A stretch of DNA of 64,000 nt from Icerya purchasi (lineage: Eukaryota > Arthropoda > Insecta > Hemiptera > Monophlebidae): NCBI GenBank assembly GCA_039619475.1, contig CM077115.1:146572274-146636273 (forward strand). The letters run 5' to 3'. The position numbers were made by a program, and so were the translations under genes. A model generated the notes under the pieces. It was not told the DNA's origin and did not search any database. It was given only the letters and a program-made list of their open reading frames with translations. How positions within the stretch are numbered: the stretch's first letter is position 1; the number at the start of each line of letters is the position of its first letter. Shown here piece by piece: positions 45,000-55,693 of the stretch.

Positions 45000-45640
45000 G
45001 TCAAATCAGGTCCTAAGAGTTACTAATATTTTAAGATTAAACAACGAAACAACCATTACCTATTTTCTTCATAGATTTAAAACCGTCACCCAAAAATGAT
45101 GAAATATTTCCTTAAATACAATTGTAGTCGTTGAAGAACCAGATAGAGATTCCAAAACTAAAGCAATGTAATCGGTGCCAGCTGTTTGGGTACACTGCAA
45201 ACTATTGTAATCTACCAACTAGGTGCGTTAAATGTGCCGGCAAACATGACGCTAAAACCTGTACTAAGAATGCTTCCGAACCAGCAAAATGTGTCTTGTG
45301 TGGAGAAGATCACCCAGCAAGTTATTGAGGCTGTTCAGTTTACAAACAACAGACTAAATTTTATAACGAAATACACACATCCTTTTCTCGAATGCATATA
45401 AATAACTATAATTACGGCAATGGAGATCATTCGGGTTTTCCCGGAAATATAAGCAGTCGATCATATGCAAATACGGCTAAAATTAATAGTTCAAAAAAAT
45501 GATCGACCTCTACCAATGATATCGAAAGCAGCGGTGTTATTAACAATCTTACAGTGAATACCGATAACAACAAAAATAATTATGCATATAGCCAGTAGAA
45601 ATAATGACAAGAATAATAACAATGAAGACATTTCATTAGA
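45000..45640 (+). pseudogene. E5 ORF1: gag-like remnant
   Basis: Traces of the domain before the knuckles (VTNILRLNNETT, FIDLKPSPKNDEIFSL) lead to IPKLKQCNRCQLFGYTANYC, CVKCAGKHDAKTC and CVLCGEDHPASY, then a stop where E4 has NYKGC. The first knuckle has Tyr in place of His. Asn-rich sequence follows. The same block order in the intact E4 ORF1 supports the assignment. Confidence 0.8.
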
Positions 45641-45756
45641 TTTTTGAATGAATTCAAATCTCTATTAAATCCGTTAATATCACCACTAACAAAAGTCATT
45701 GAGGAAATTTTACCATAATGATACAAAATATTTGAGCAGTCACTCAGCATTCACTC

Positions 45757-46586
45757 GTGATCATGTTATGGAACACAAATGGCATGACACACGAAAAAAA
45801 AAAAAGGAAGCAAACTACACATTTTTCTGCAGGAACAAGAGGTAGACACATAATAGCATTCATTACAGAAACGCACCTTATGAATGAAAGTAGCTTCAAA
45901 TTATACAGAGCTTTAACATATACACAGCTAATCATCCAGATGGCACTGCCTACAGTAATGGTCAAAAGCTCGATTAAACAATATGGAAATTTTTCACACA
46001 ATACATGTGCATGTCAAATCGCGGCGGTAAATATTGAAACCCTCACAAGCGATCTTGCAATGGCAGCAATTTACTGTCATGGGCAATTGCACATACCGGA
46101 ATCGGAGTATAACGCAATTTTCAAACAATTAGGGAACAAGTTCATTTGCGATCTAGATTATAATGCTAAATGTAGTATACATGGGACTTAAAAATAATCA
46201 ATTATACCGGAAGAAAACTTAAGATGGTACGCGACAATTCACTTTCTATCCTGTCACCGATGTTACCCACTTACTGGCCTCAACATGATAACACGCTTCC
46301 CGACGTCTTGGACTTTTTCTTAATTCATCGACTACAAAAAATTAGCGCAAGGAATGCAAAACTGTTATCCGATCTCTCTTCCGACCATGTCCCTGTACTT
46401 GCTGTATTAGATGTGTGTCCTAAAACTATAGCCAGACAGCAAGGACTTGTGAACAAATCTACTAATTCTTGGGAAAAAAACGTACAATTAAATATAAAAC
46501 TTAAAAGTAGTAACGGCATCGCCCAAGCTGTTACAAATTTTACTAACCTTATTGAACACGCATGCAATATTTCCACGAGATACTAA
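45757..46586 (+). pseudogene. E5 ORF2 part 1: AP endonuclease remnant
   Basis: It reads LWNTNGMTHEKK and ITETHLMNESSFKL, then AAIYCHGQLHIPESEYN, and FICDLDYNAKCSIHG where E4 has AAGDWNSKHTAWG. A second piece gives PTYWPQHDNTLPDVLDFF and LSSDHVPVLAVLD. The catalytic D of the GDWN block is shifted in context and probably lost. A short poly(A) expansion and a stop at 46191 break the frame. Confidence 0.82.
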
Positions 46587-46859
46587 CATACGGGGAAAAA
46601 AAGGTCAAATCATTCTGTTCCGGTACAAATACGAAAGCTAATACGTCAAACTCGAACAACTAGACGAAAGTGGCAACGGTTCCGTTATCCATCGTTAAAG
46701 AAATGATTTACACAACTCCAAACGGAACTAAAGAATAAAATTAAAGAAATGACACGATCTCGCATACATCCGATTATAAACAGCAATGATGTTGTAATGT
46801 GACCATTACATGGTTCGACAAAAAATTAACAAAATAAAACCAAAATTATTAAACAAATA

Positions 46860-47730
46860 AATAAAATATTAAAAATTTAATTTAATAGACTATCGGGCAA
46901 ATGGTGTGAGCGTAAGTGTGCGTATATGTGCAATCCTGTTGTCGGCAAGGGAGAAAGGAATTTTGCATCGCCACCCACGGAGGACTATTCGGAAAAAATG
47001 AGTATTACGAATCATAAAAAATAAAGCCCGAAAACATCGCAGGTTGTAAAGATTCCGGGAAGGCACGACCTTTTTGAATGCGTCAAAGGATCTCCGCGAC
47101 CATAGGTTTTCGTTTGTCGCGATTCCGACGAGTCCGGCGGTCAGGTTGTAAAAAACATGTCGACGAAAAATAACGACTGGAACGAGCCGGAGTCGAGGGC
47201 AAGCAAAACCGTCTAAAAAAGGTCGAAGTCACTTTAATTTTTGTCACGGTCGAAGTCGGCACGTTATAGTTTTCGGTCTTGGTCATCGGACCAGTAAAAA
47301 AGTGAAGAATCCGCTCTAGTTGGCCCCACTGGCTGTAATTCGACTATTAAAAACGCGAACGCCCGTAATTCCGATTGTTATAATTAAAAAAGTGTACGGA
47401 GTATAATTCGTTAATTGTTCTTAAAATACCGCGGACCGAATTTCCTCTGCATACCAACCGATTTAAAGGACCAACGAGACACCGTCATTCAGGATCTTGC
47501 ACCACCCGGCCGACAACAGAGATACGTATTGAATTATTTTATATTTATTAATCGTCGTAATATTATGTAATTAACGTGTGTTTTTAGCGGTCGACCGTCC
47601 CAGTAAAATAGTTGTAGATAAATTTTAAAATACAAACCGTTAAAACGAAATCCATTTCTTGGCTAATCTAATAATTAATAATAATAATAACTATCATGAT
47701 AATAATTAATAAAATAATAATTAATAATTC
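46860..47730. other. unexplained segment inside E5 of about 870 bp
   Basis: It occupies the place where the RT N-terminal part should be. It is less AT-rich than its surroundings (47040-47500) and is bordered by AT-rich and TAA-rich DNA on both sides. It encodes no recognisable protein; a 67-codon minus-strand frame (47083-47286) has no known domain. It may be a nested non-autonomous insertion, a solo LTR or filler at a deletion. No terminal repeats were found by eye. Confidence 0.45.
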
Positions 47731-47810
47731 CGCGGACTAAATCTGTGGTGGCATCCCTGGACGCGAGTCAGACGCTTTGCAGCGTAGTACCGTTTCAATG
47801 TAATACCACA

Positions 47811-48690
47811 AACCATCAGTTTGGTTTTCGCGCCAAGCATTCCACGATACAGCAGTGCCGTAGATTCTGATTGATGCAATTGCCTCAACGCTAAAGAAAA
47901 AAGGAAATATGTTCTGCAGTTTTTTTAGACGTTGCCCAGGCGCGTTCGACAAAGTATGGCACCCTCTGGACTACTTTTCAAGTTGAAACAATTTCTTCCT
48001 TCTGATAAATATGCTACTTCAATCATATCTGACCGATAGAACATTTGTTGTCAAGATCAATGACATTCCTCTTTTCGGAAGAGCATAAAGTTGTATCATC
48101 CGTACCGCAAAATAGTCTATTAGGACAACCCAAATTATATTCCATCTACACATCCAATCTACCAGTTTGTAATACTAGCAACATTCGCTGATGATATATA
48201 GGCATTATTACATCAAATAAGGATGCCACGCACGCGAAAAATTCCATTCAGAACCATAGTCAGGTGGGCATAACAATGAAGAATAGTTTTTAATACAGAT
48301 AAATGCCGACACATTACATTCATAAATCGAACAACTGAATGTTCACTGATAAACATTAATAATAAAGTAATTCCACAAGTTCATCTCGTAAGGTACCTCG
48401 GATTGTACCTGGACGGAAGGCTTACATGGCGTCCTCATGTGGCACAAGCTAGACAGGCCGTCGCTGCTCGCGCTAGATTATTGCATCCATTATTGGGACG
48501 CAGGTCAGCATTGAACTTAAACACGAAAAGAGACGTATTTACTCCGATTTGGCGATATGGTTTAGAATTATATGGTTCCACTTGTAGAAGCAATCTCAAC
48601 AGAATTCAGCAGCAGCAGTCATACTTCACACAATTACGTCTGCACCGTTTTACATCTCCAACGCAACATTACATAATGATTTAAACGTTC
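47811..48690 (+). pseudogene. E5 ORF2 part 2: RT palm and thumb remnant
   Basis: Across frames: NHQFGFRAKHSTIQQ; FLDVAQA and AFDKVWHPL; ATFADDI followed directly by a stop (about 48179-48202); and an open piece 48403-48684 with YLDGRLTWRPHVAQARQAV and WRYGLELYGS. These align with the E4 RT blocks (NHQFGFVKQHSTVDQ, FIDVAQAFDKV, ATFADDTAL, HLDRRLTWRQHI). No function is possible. Confidence 0.85.
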
Positions 48691-49060
48691 CAATTGTCCC
48701 CGAGAGACTTATATTCACCAGTATCGAAAATTTGTTCGATAAATTTCAACATAATCCCAACATCAACAGAATGTATTGGACTTCCAGGTAATCTGCCTAA
48801 ACAACTGAGAAAGAAGTGGTAGACGCTTTCCCGATTACCTAACAGCTTACACACGATGTATCTCTTTTCCAACATATCAGTTCTTTGTTTTCAGTTATTA
48901 TATGTATATAGTTAGTTATTATCGTATTTACAGAATTCTTGTATCTTAATTTAGTGAATCATTGGAGGCACTAATTTAGTATTATATTTAAGTTAAGATC
49001 ACTGTTGTTTATGGTAATATTACCGGAACAATAAAATCAAAAAAAAAAAAAAAAAAAAAA

Positions 49061-49636
49061 TTGGGTGCTTCTTACAAGTTGGTTATTTACTTTTTTTCCC
49101 CCTGTTCGTTCCTTATTATATAGCACTTATAGCTTAGTAGATTTATTGTTCGAGAAAAAAATTTCGAAACCTACTTCTCACGAATGTTAAGGATTTACTG
49201 TTATCCTTCGACCGCCGGTATTATTTTACGCAGGGTCTAACAAAAACCAATAATTACTACCTTTTTTTTTTCAATTTATTGATTTCGATTTAAGGTACAA
49301 TATGCGCGTGTTTTTCTAACGAAGACGTTTTATTTCAGCCATCACTGAAAACTCTTGCATGTTGCAGAAGTTTTCCAGGCAATTTTTTTTTTTTTTCGAT
49401 TATTGGCGAACGATCTTTATAAACTTCGCAAATGTATTTTTAAATAGGAAATAGTTAAAAGTAAATTAAGCGTAAACTAAGGGCAGAGACTTCATAATTT
49501 TAACGAACCGTTTCAACCACCTGTTCAAAAAAATATTATTTTCTTTTTATAAAGAAATGAAACCGAATAAGTTTTTTGTAAGAAATTTTTGTCATGATTC
49601 TACTAGCAAATCTTATACATTTTTCTTCTTCTTTTT
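49061..49636. other. unassigned AT-rich sequence
   Basis: Nothing recognised between the poly(A) of E5 and dispersed-repeat copy B. Confidence 0.5.
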
Positions 49637-49918
49637 ACACTATATATATATATATATAAACTCGGCCATTTTGGCCTCGCAAGGGACTGTGCCCTTTGAC
49701 CCCTCTTGTTCACATTTCTGTCTCTTTCCCTTCTATACTTTGTATAAAATGATCAAAATTTACAATGTAATTCTAAATCGGTCCCTATGAGTATAATAAC
49801 ATAATCACAAAAATCCTTTAAAATATAACAAACGTTGCATAATATTGGGACATTTTTTCTAATGTGGGGTAGCCTGAGAATTACGTTATAATTAATATAT
49901 ATATATATATATATAGTA
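49637..49918. repeat. dispersed repeat family, copy B (about 280 bp)
   Basis: The same orientation, boundaries and order as copy A (480-895): TA run, CTCGGCCATTTTGGCCTCG, imperfect AAGGGAC-TGT-GCCCTTT hairpin, CTATACTTTGTATAAAAT, one GGGACATTTTTTCTAATG unit, GGTAGCCTGAGAATTACG and a TA run. It is shorter than copy A mainly by loss of internal repeat units. Confidence 0.75.
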
Positions 49919-50394
49919 TGTGATGTAAAAATAAAATTCAATTAATTTAAAAACGTTTTTCCAGGAGTATTATAATAAAATTCGTTTTTAAATCAAAGCA
50001 AAAATCTTCGAAAACCATTTTAGTGGTAAATAATTGGAATAGTTATTATTGCAAGCACAATGTCCGCCGATTATACGTAATAATATTTCAATATGCTATT
50101 AGTTTAAAATCTAGCTATTAATCATTAATTCAGTAACGCCGCATATTTCTCTGTTGAAAATAAAACTATAAAATTAAAAGAATATCGAGTAATATTGAAT
50201 GTTATGTAAATAAATATCAAATGGTATGTGTGCAAAATATAACGGTTTAGAGCGACGCGGTATTTCCCAAACATCATAATAAATGTATTAAGTGATAAAG
50301 CATTCCGGTCCAATTCTTTAGGGTACAATTTTTTACCTTATTTTTGAAGTAATTTAAAATATTGTAAAAGGTGAAAGATTTATTCACAAATGAA
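49919..50394. other. unassigned AT-rich sequence
   Basis: No gene or TE boundary recognised. Confidence 0.5.
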
Positions 50395-52131
50395 GAGAAG
50401 CAAGCAAGGTGCTGTCCTAAGCCCCACCTTATTCTGCATAGCCATTAATGACCGCACTGAATCACTCCAACCTCTAGTTACGGCTGCCCCCTTCGCCGAT
50501 GACCTAGCAATCACAGTTCGCTGCAACTCAATAAACATAAAGCAAACTCTGCTGCAAAACGCTGTCGACAGAATTTCAAACTGGCCCACCAAAAATGGTT
50601 TCCAGTTCTCACCAACAAAAACCTGCGCTCTTCATTTCTGCAGACTTCGTAACTGTGATCACTTTCTCAATCTGAAGCTCCACAACAAACCAATGCTCAA
50701 AATTTCCACAGAAAAATGTTTAGGACTTTGGTTTGATGAAAAACTTACTTGGTGGGAACAAATCTTTGCCCTGATTAACAGCTGCAACCCCAAACTCAAT
50801 CTCCTACGCAAAATTAGCGGAATAAAATTTGGAGCACACCATACTACCTTTCTCAAACTCTATAATACATTGATTCGATCCAAACTGGACTTTGGCTCTT
50901 CAAGCACTTCTCCGCCGCAAAACCCTTATTGCACAAATTGAGCGTAATAGAAGACGGAGCTCTCCGGATAGCCATAGGAGCTCCTATATCCAGCCTTCAT
51001 GTTGATGACAATCAGTTTCCACTAACCATGCATCGTCAATATGTAACTGTTAACCACCTCCTACATATCAGTACGGCCAACTATCTACCAATTAAAGTCA
51101 CTGCCAGAATTTTGTCATCTGCTCCACATGCAGCTTCTAACTTCCACTTCAAAACAGCAAAAATTTTAAACTCTCTCGATCTTCAACTACCCCCACTAAT
51201 ATACGTTCATCTTGCAGCCATAACCTCATGGTCCAACTTTTGCATCAACATCGATCTTTCTCTTGCTGTTCTTTCAAGAGGATCTTCGGCGCTCGTACTT
51301 TGCCAAAACTTTCAAGAATTACTCCGTCGGTTCCATGGATATTCAATCATATATGTACGGATGGCTCCGTTTCTTCGACATCAGTCGGTTGCGCTGTCAC
51401 TCTGGAGGATTCAGTCATCGCATGCTACCTTCTTCCTCTATCTTTCTCCATTTTATCTGCAGAACTTTATGCCCTTTACCTGAGAAAATTACTAACCCGA
51501 CCCTCTATCTTCACTATTGAGTCTACAAAACCAATGGGCAAATCAACAACACTCCCCTGCCAAAATATCACCCAGCTGCTCTTCTCAAACCAGTCTTTGC
51601 ATGTCACCTTCGCGCAAGGTACTATAAAATTTCCAATTCCAAACGTTCCACCTCCCTTAGCCAATTTCCGACACGCCATCAAACTCCAACTAAAAGAACA
51701 ATGGCAGCAACAGAGTAGACTAACTTCGGTCACTACCACCTTCGCTTCTTAAAACCCTCTATTGGAAAATGGAAATCAAACCTTTCATTCGATAGAAGAC
51801 ACGCGTTGTTCTCGTACGCGTGCGCCTCAGCCATACTCTTCTCACTCATGCCCATCTCTTTACTGGCACCTTTCGCCCAGTCTGCTCAAAGTACTCGTCC
51901 GCTCCGATTTCTATTCGTCACCTTCTACTTGACTGCTCAGGTACACTTTCACATCGTCAAAAAGTATACAAAAGCTTTTCTATCACATCGCTCCTAGAGG
52001 ACTCGGACAACTCTGTTTGCGCCCTCTTTGTGTTTCTCCAGGATACCGACCTCTACGATCGAATTTTACCCCCCTCTCAACGTCGTTCTGCTAGCCTATG
52101 GTGCTGTAAGAACCGTATGGAAAAAAAATAA
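50395..52131 (+). pseudogene. E6 ORF2 3' part: RT palm-thumb and RNase H remnant
   Basis: Piece one (to 50941) has KQGAVLSPTLFCIAIND, APFADDLAIT, CLGLWFDEKLTWWEQI and LIRSKLDFGS. Piece two (50929-51483) has GALRIAIGAPISS and QFPLTMHRQYV. Piece three has CTDGSVSSTSVGCAVT and LSAELYALYL, the first two RNase H acidic residues in place. The rest of RNase H (D and H-D blocks) is degraded. Piece four (51820-52131) has RLSHTLLTHAHLFTG and PISIRHLLLDCSG, the C-terminal Cys/His region, which ends at 52131. At least three frame changes make it non-functional. Confidence 0.85.
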
Positions 52132-52170
52132 AAAATAAAAATGAATAAAAAATATTGTAGACACTAGTTT
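50395..52170 (+). mobile_element. E6: RNase H-bearing non-LTR retrotransposon (I/LOA-like), 5'-truncated
   Basis: It starts in the middle of the RT and runs through thumb, RNase H and a Cys/His C-terminus. It ends in an A-rich tail with TAAAA units (about 52120-52160). The 5' break falls exactly in the (P)QGAVLSP block. The sequence differs from E1-E3 and E8, so it is a separate family. Frameshifts separate its pieces. Confidence 0.82.
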
Positions 52171-53350
52171 TAAAAATAATAACGGCCATATATTAAACGA
52201 TGAAATAAATTTCTAATGGGGCCGCCAATGAAATAAATCTGTAATGGATCAGGTTTTTATTTTGGTTTGCTCGAGATTTTTGATCTACTTCCCGGAGAGA
52301 CAATATCGAATCACACAAAAATATCACTCACTATTACGGACAGTGTACTGAACGAGCGCATTTATTACCGCCGTTAAAAGAATTAGTTGCAGCAATTGAA
52401 TGATGAAAAAATATGGAAACTTCACGAAAATAAGATATTTATTGTAGACTGGATAATTTATATATATATTACGAAACGTTTTCAAAATAAATTTATTAAA
52501 ATTATTACGACACTAGCGGTGTTTAACAGAATTTTAAAATAAAGTTTTTCTTTATAAATGAAACACGAAATAAATTACCGCCAAGACTAGATAAAATTTT
52601 CGACCAAGTTTTATAAGAAAAACGAGCAACATTTATGTTCTCCGATCAAAATATCATACGTAACACAACTAGACAGTTATCTCTGACGATTAATACCGAA
52701 ACTTACATCTCGATCACCAATTTCTGTATATACAGGAATATAGGCGATTATAATTCCGAGCAACTAACCCGAATGTACGTTAAATATAAGCATCGTCGGA
52801 TTAAACACAATTTAGTTAGTTAGTGATATCTCTAGGCTGTTAAGTAATGTTTTCAATGGTAACAATTGGTTGTAATTTTTGATTATTTTGGGTTTTTTGT
52901 TATACTTTTTTTTTTGCCCTTTTTTTTTGCCTTTTTTTTTTTTTTTTTGTATAGTGTTTATATTTTTGTTAATAATACGTAAATATTCTATTTTATCACT
53001 CTAATGTAATGCGGTTAAGTCTCTTTCGAGCTGGTATGCATTTTGTTTATAAATACTGTATTATTGTACTTAGCCAAATATACGTTCTGTTCTGTTCTAA
53101 AAAAAAAAAAAAAATATATAATTTAGCGTTATTCGAGTCACCTTTGTCATTCACAATCTTTCCTTTCATCGCTCTATCCACGTTGATTTTCTGCGGGTTC
53201 CTGGTGTCATAAAAGCTTCGAAGGTAACGAAATGGCGGATACTTTAGCTCAGGTTGCTGCTCGTTCCCGCTTGTACTTTTAAAAAATCCCAAGTACTAAT
53301 CTATTATCTTTAAGTAAGATGCATTATCAGCAGAAGCAGCTATTTAGAAA
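52171..53350. other. unassigned sequence with a poly(A)-ended stretch
   Basis: No gene is recognised. A long poly(T) region (52905-52950) and an A-run at 53100-53114 preceded by TTCTGTTCTGTTCT could mark the 3' end of an unidentified retroposed sequence; no coding region was found upstream. Confidence 0.4.
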
Positions 53351-53494
53351 GGAGTACGTCAAGGCTGTATCATGTCTCCCCTTCTTTTTAATGCATATGC
53401 GGAGGCTATATTCCATGAGGTACTTAATGATAATGACGGGGGATTGAAAATAAACGGTGTTATCTTGAACAACCTTCGATATGCTGATGACAGC
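53351..53494 (+). pseudogene. E7: LINE reverse transcriptase fragment
   Basis: An isolated 48-codon fragment encodes GVRQGCIMSPLLFNAYAEAI, then GLKINGVILNNLRYADDS. It covers the RT blocks that include the PQG-like turn and the YADD active site. The RQGC..SPLLFN and INN.RYADD spacing is that of LINEs other than the Jockey and I elements here, possibly RTE- or L1-like. Nothing recognisable flanks it. Confidence 0.75.
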
Positions 53495-53837
53495 TCCTCT
53501 GCCCGGCGCGAAACCATTTGGCCATCAACGAATCCTTTTATTTATATTAACTACCCTTTTCTCTTATGTTAAGCTTTTTCACTCTACCATTTTCTTTTCC
53601 CATTATTATTATTATTATTATGCTGTTATTTAAGGATCCGCCATGCTATTATCAAAACACAAAAAGGAATTGCGAAATTTTCTTTTTATATGAACAGCAA
53701 AAAATTTGGAAGTTAGCAATGAGAAATGTAATAGCACAGTGTTATATCGTAGCTAATACTTTATTTTATTTACATTACTTTTGTTTAATTCTCTTTTCTT
53801 CTCCCTCCACCTCTTTTTTTTCTTCTTTTTTAAATGT

Positions 53838-53873
53838 ATATTATTATTATTATTATTATTACTACTATAAATT
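53838..53873. repeat. (ATT)n microsatellite at the edge of long-TIR transposon 2
   Basis: A TTA array lies immediately before the left TIR (53879). Confidence 0.8.
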
Positions 53874-53878
53874 ATATT

Positions 53879-54390
53879 TGGCCCATTCCATATGGATTCA
53901 ACGAACAAAAAAAAGTCGATCGCTTCGATTTTTTTAAAATTGTCCGGTCGTTTTTTTTTCTTCCCTCGAAAAACGTTTTTGAAGTCCTGTAGCACGATAT
54001 CAAAATTTAAGTCGTGTTAAATATCGAAAATGAAAATTCACATTTTTTTTAAAATTACCTTAATTTTGACCAATATTATCGTATCGGAACGTTTTTTTTT
54101 TAAAAATGATGGGAAATTTTATCAGCTTTTACCTGTTTTTTTTAAGATTTTTAATTACTTAAAAGCTTTTTAAGGTAAATTGGAAGAACCAAGAAAAGCG
54201 ATTTTTTTTTCAAAATTGAATATCTTAAAAAGTCCATCTTCAATTTTCACGAATTTTGAATATGTTTTTTAAGCTCATATGAGTTATCCTTCCACCAAAT
54301 GGCAACGTGCCATTTTATTTCATTCCGAAGATACGGTTTTGGAAAGAAAATTACTATTTTTTCATGCGCACGTCCGATATGCGATATATG
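53879..54390. repeat. left terminal inverted repeat of long-TIR transposon 2
   Basis: Its reverse complement matches 55170-55416 followed by 60041-60256, apart from an extra segment of about 108 bp. Confidence 0.82.
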
Positions 54391-54910
54391 CAAACCACAA
54401 CATTCTTAAACGACTACCTTTGTCTTCAAATTTCATAATTAAATGTCATAAAATACATTCAATTATGCCTTTGTATGCTATGCGTGTTTTTTTACGCCGG
54501 CTGTGTAGTAGAATAGATAAGAAAAATTATATCATCATAATATCTGATGACGCTACCGCTCATTCAAAGAATATATTTCAATTTTTTGAATTGGGAAGTG
54601 GATTCCACGATGCAAAATGGTTTTTTTCTGTAACTAGAAACGGAAAAGGAACGTTTGATGGCATCGGCAGATTATTAAATTACGCCACAACCCATCATTT
54701 GTCATCATCACCGAACTAAGGTATTAGAAGTGCTGAAGATTTTGTGAAACATGTAAATAAGTATATATAAAATAAGGATAATATTCTCGAAAGTTGAAGA
54801 ACTGCAAAAATTTAGAGCTCAAAAGGCTGAAGAATGGAAAGAAGTTCGGTCAATTCACGATTTTGATGGAAATGTGAATAAGGAAAGTTCAATGAGAAAA
54901 ACCAACAAAC
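54391..54910 (+). pseudogene. transposase-like remnant (SDxA...GKGxxDGxG type)
   Basis: The frame reads IIIISDDATAHSKNIFQFFEL, then AKWFFSVTRNGKGTFDGIG and RLLNYATTHH, a stop at 54719, and a continuation GIRSAEDFVKHVNKYI. I recall the pattern SDGAA.QYKN..N.......F...A.WHFFATSHGKG.CDG.GG...R.A from a widespread family of TE-encoded proteins. Its spacing suggests a DDE-type nuclease, with an Asp in the first block and an Asp in the GKG..DG block. The N-terminal bulk is missing. It lies between the arms of long-TIR transposon 2, which links this protein family to a TIR element. Confidence 0.55.
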
Positions 54911-55169
54911 AAGAATAGGTTAGTATTGACTATTAATTAATATATACATATATCTTATACATTATGGTTACCTACAAAATAACGGGTTCCCTATTATACA
55001 TGTATTGATTTCGCATGTGTAAATTACACTAATTAAAAATTACTGAATAAAAAATGTACACTATTTTAATTCAACTTAAGTAGAAAGTCAATTAATATTG
55101 ATTCCTTCGCTTAATTCTTCGTTAAGAAATGGTTTATACATGTTTACATGATCTAAACATTACGATACA

Positions 55170-55416
55170 AGCCTATATATAACGCATACCAGGCGTGTAG
55201 AAATAGCCATTTTCTTTACAAACCCGTATCTCCGGAACGGGAAAAAAGGGCACATTGCCATTTGGTGAAAAAATAACTCATTTGGCCTTAAGAAACGTAT
55301 TTAAAATTTTTGGCCTTAAGAAACGTATTTAAAATTTGTGCAAATCGAAGATGGTCTTTTTGAGATGTTTCAATTTCAAAAAAAAAAATTACTTTTTCCG
55401 GGTTTTCCAATTTACG
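55170..55416. repeat. right terminal inverted repeat of long-TIR transposon 2, inner part
   Basis: Inverted partner of about 54170-54390. It contains a tandem duplication (TTGGCCTTAAGAAACGTATT unit at about 55279 and 55308) absent from the left arm, and ends at the E4 insertion point TTTACG. Confidence 0.82.
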
Positions 55417-55693
55417 AACAGGAGTGTTCAACAGGAGTGTTTAAAGGTGCGGAGAAGTCGTCTGTTGCGCGTTATCTCTGTTTTGTTAAAGAAATAATTC
55501 GTACGCGATAATTATTTAACGAACAATAGAATACTTTATTATCTCTCGTCCGATCATCGAACTTGTGCAGACCGGTGAGATTATTCCATTATATTCATTT
55601 ATTATTATTTATTACTACTCTTGTCGTTATCGCTTACGCAGTACACAGATAAAAATTATTTAACATAGTCGTCGGATACGCTGCTTTGTCGTC
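55417..55693 (+). promoter_or_regulatory. E4 5'UTR, presumed internal promoter region
   Basis: 277 bp between the element start and the ORF1 ATG. It starts with a tandem 13-bp unit (AACAGGAGTGTTC / AACAGGAGTGTTT). Jockey-type LINEs must carry their promoter inside the transcribed region, so this is the candidate; no specific core element is identified. Confidence 0.5.

Larger units (their letters stand above)
45000..49060 (+). mobile_element. E5: Jockey-like non-LTR retrotransposon, decayed and interrupted
   Basis: In order: a gag remnant with three Cys/His knuckles (about 45000-45640), APE remnants (45757-46586), part of the linker, an unrelated-looking segment (about 46860-47730), RT palm and thumb remnants (47811-48690), and a 3'UTR with AATAAA at 49030-49035 followed by poly(A) 49039-49060. 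Block order and sequence resemble E4 (Jockey clade), and no RNase H is seen. Frameshifts and stops are frequent, so this is an old copy. Confidence 0.85.
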
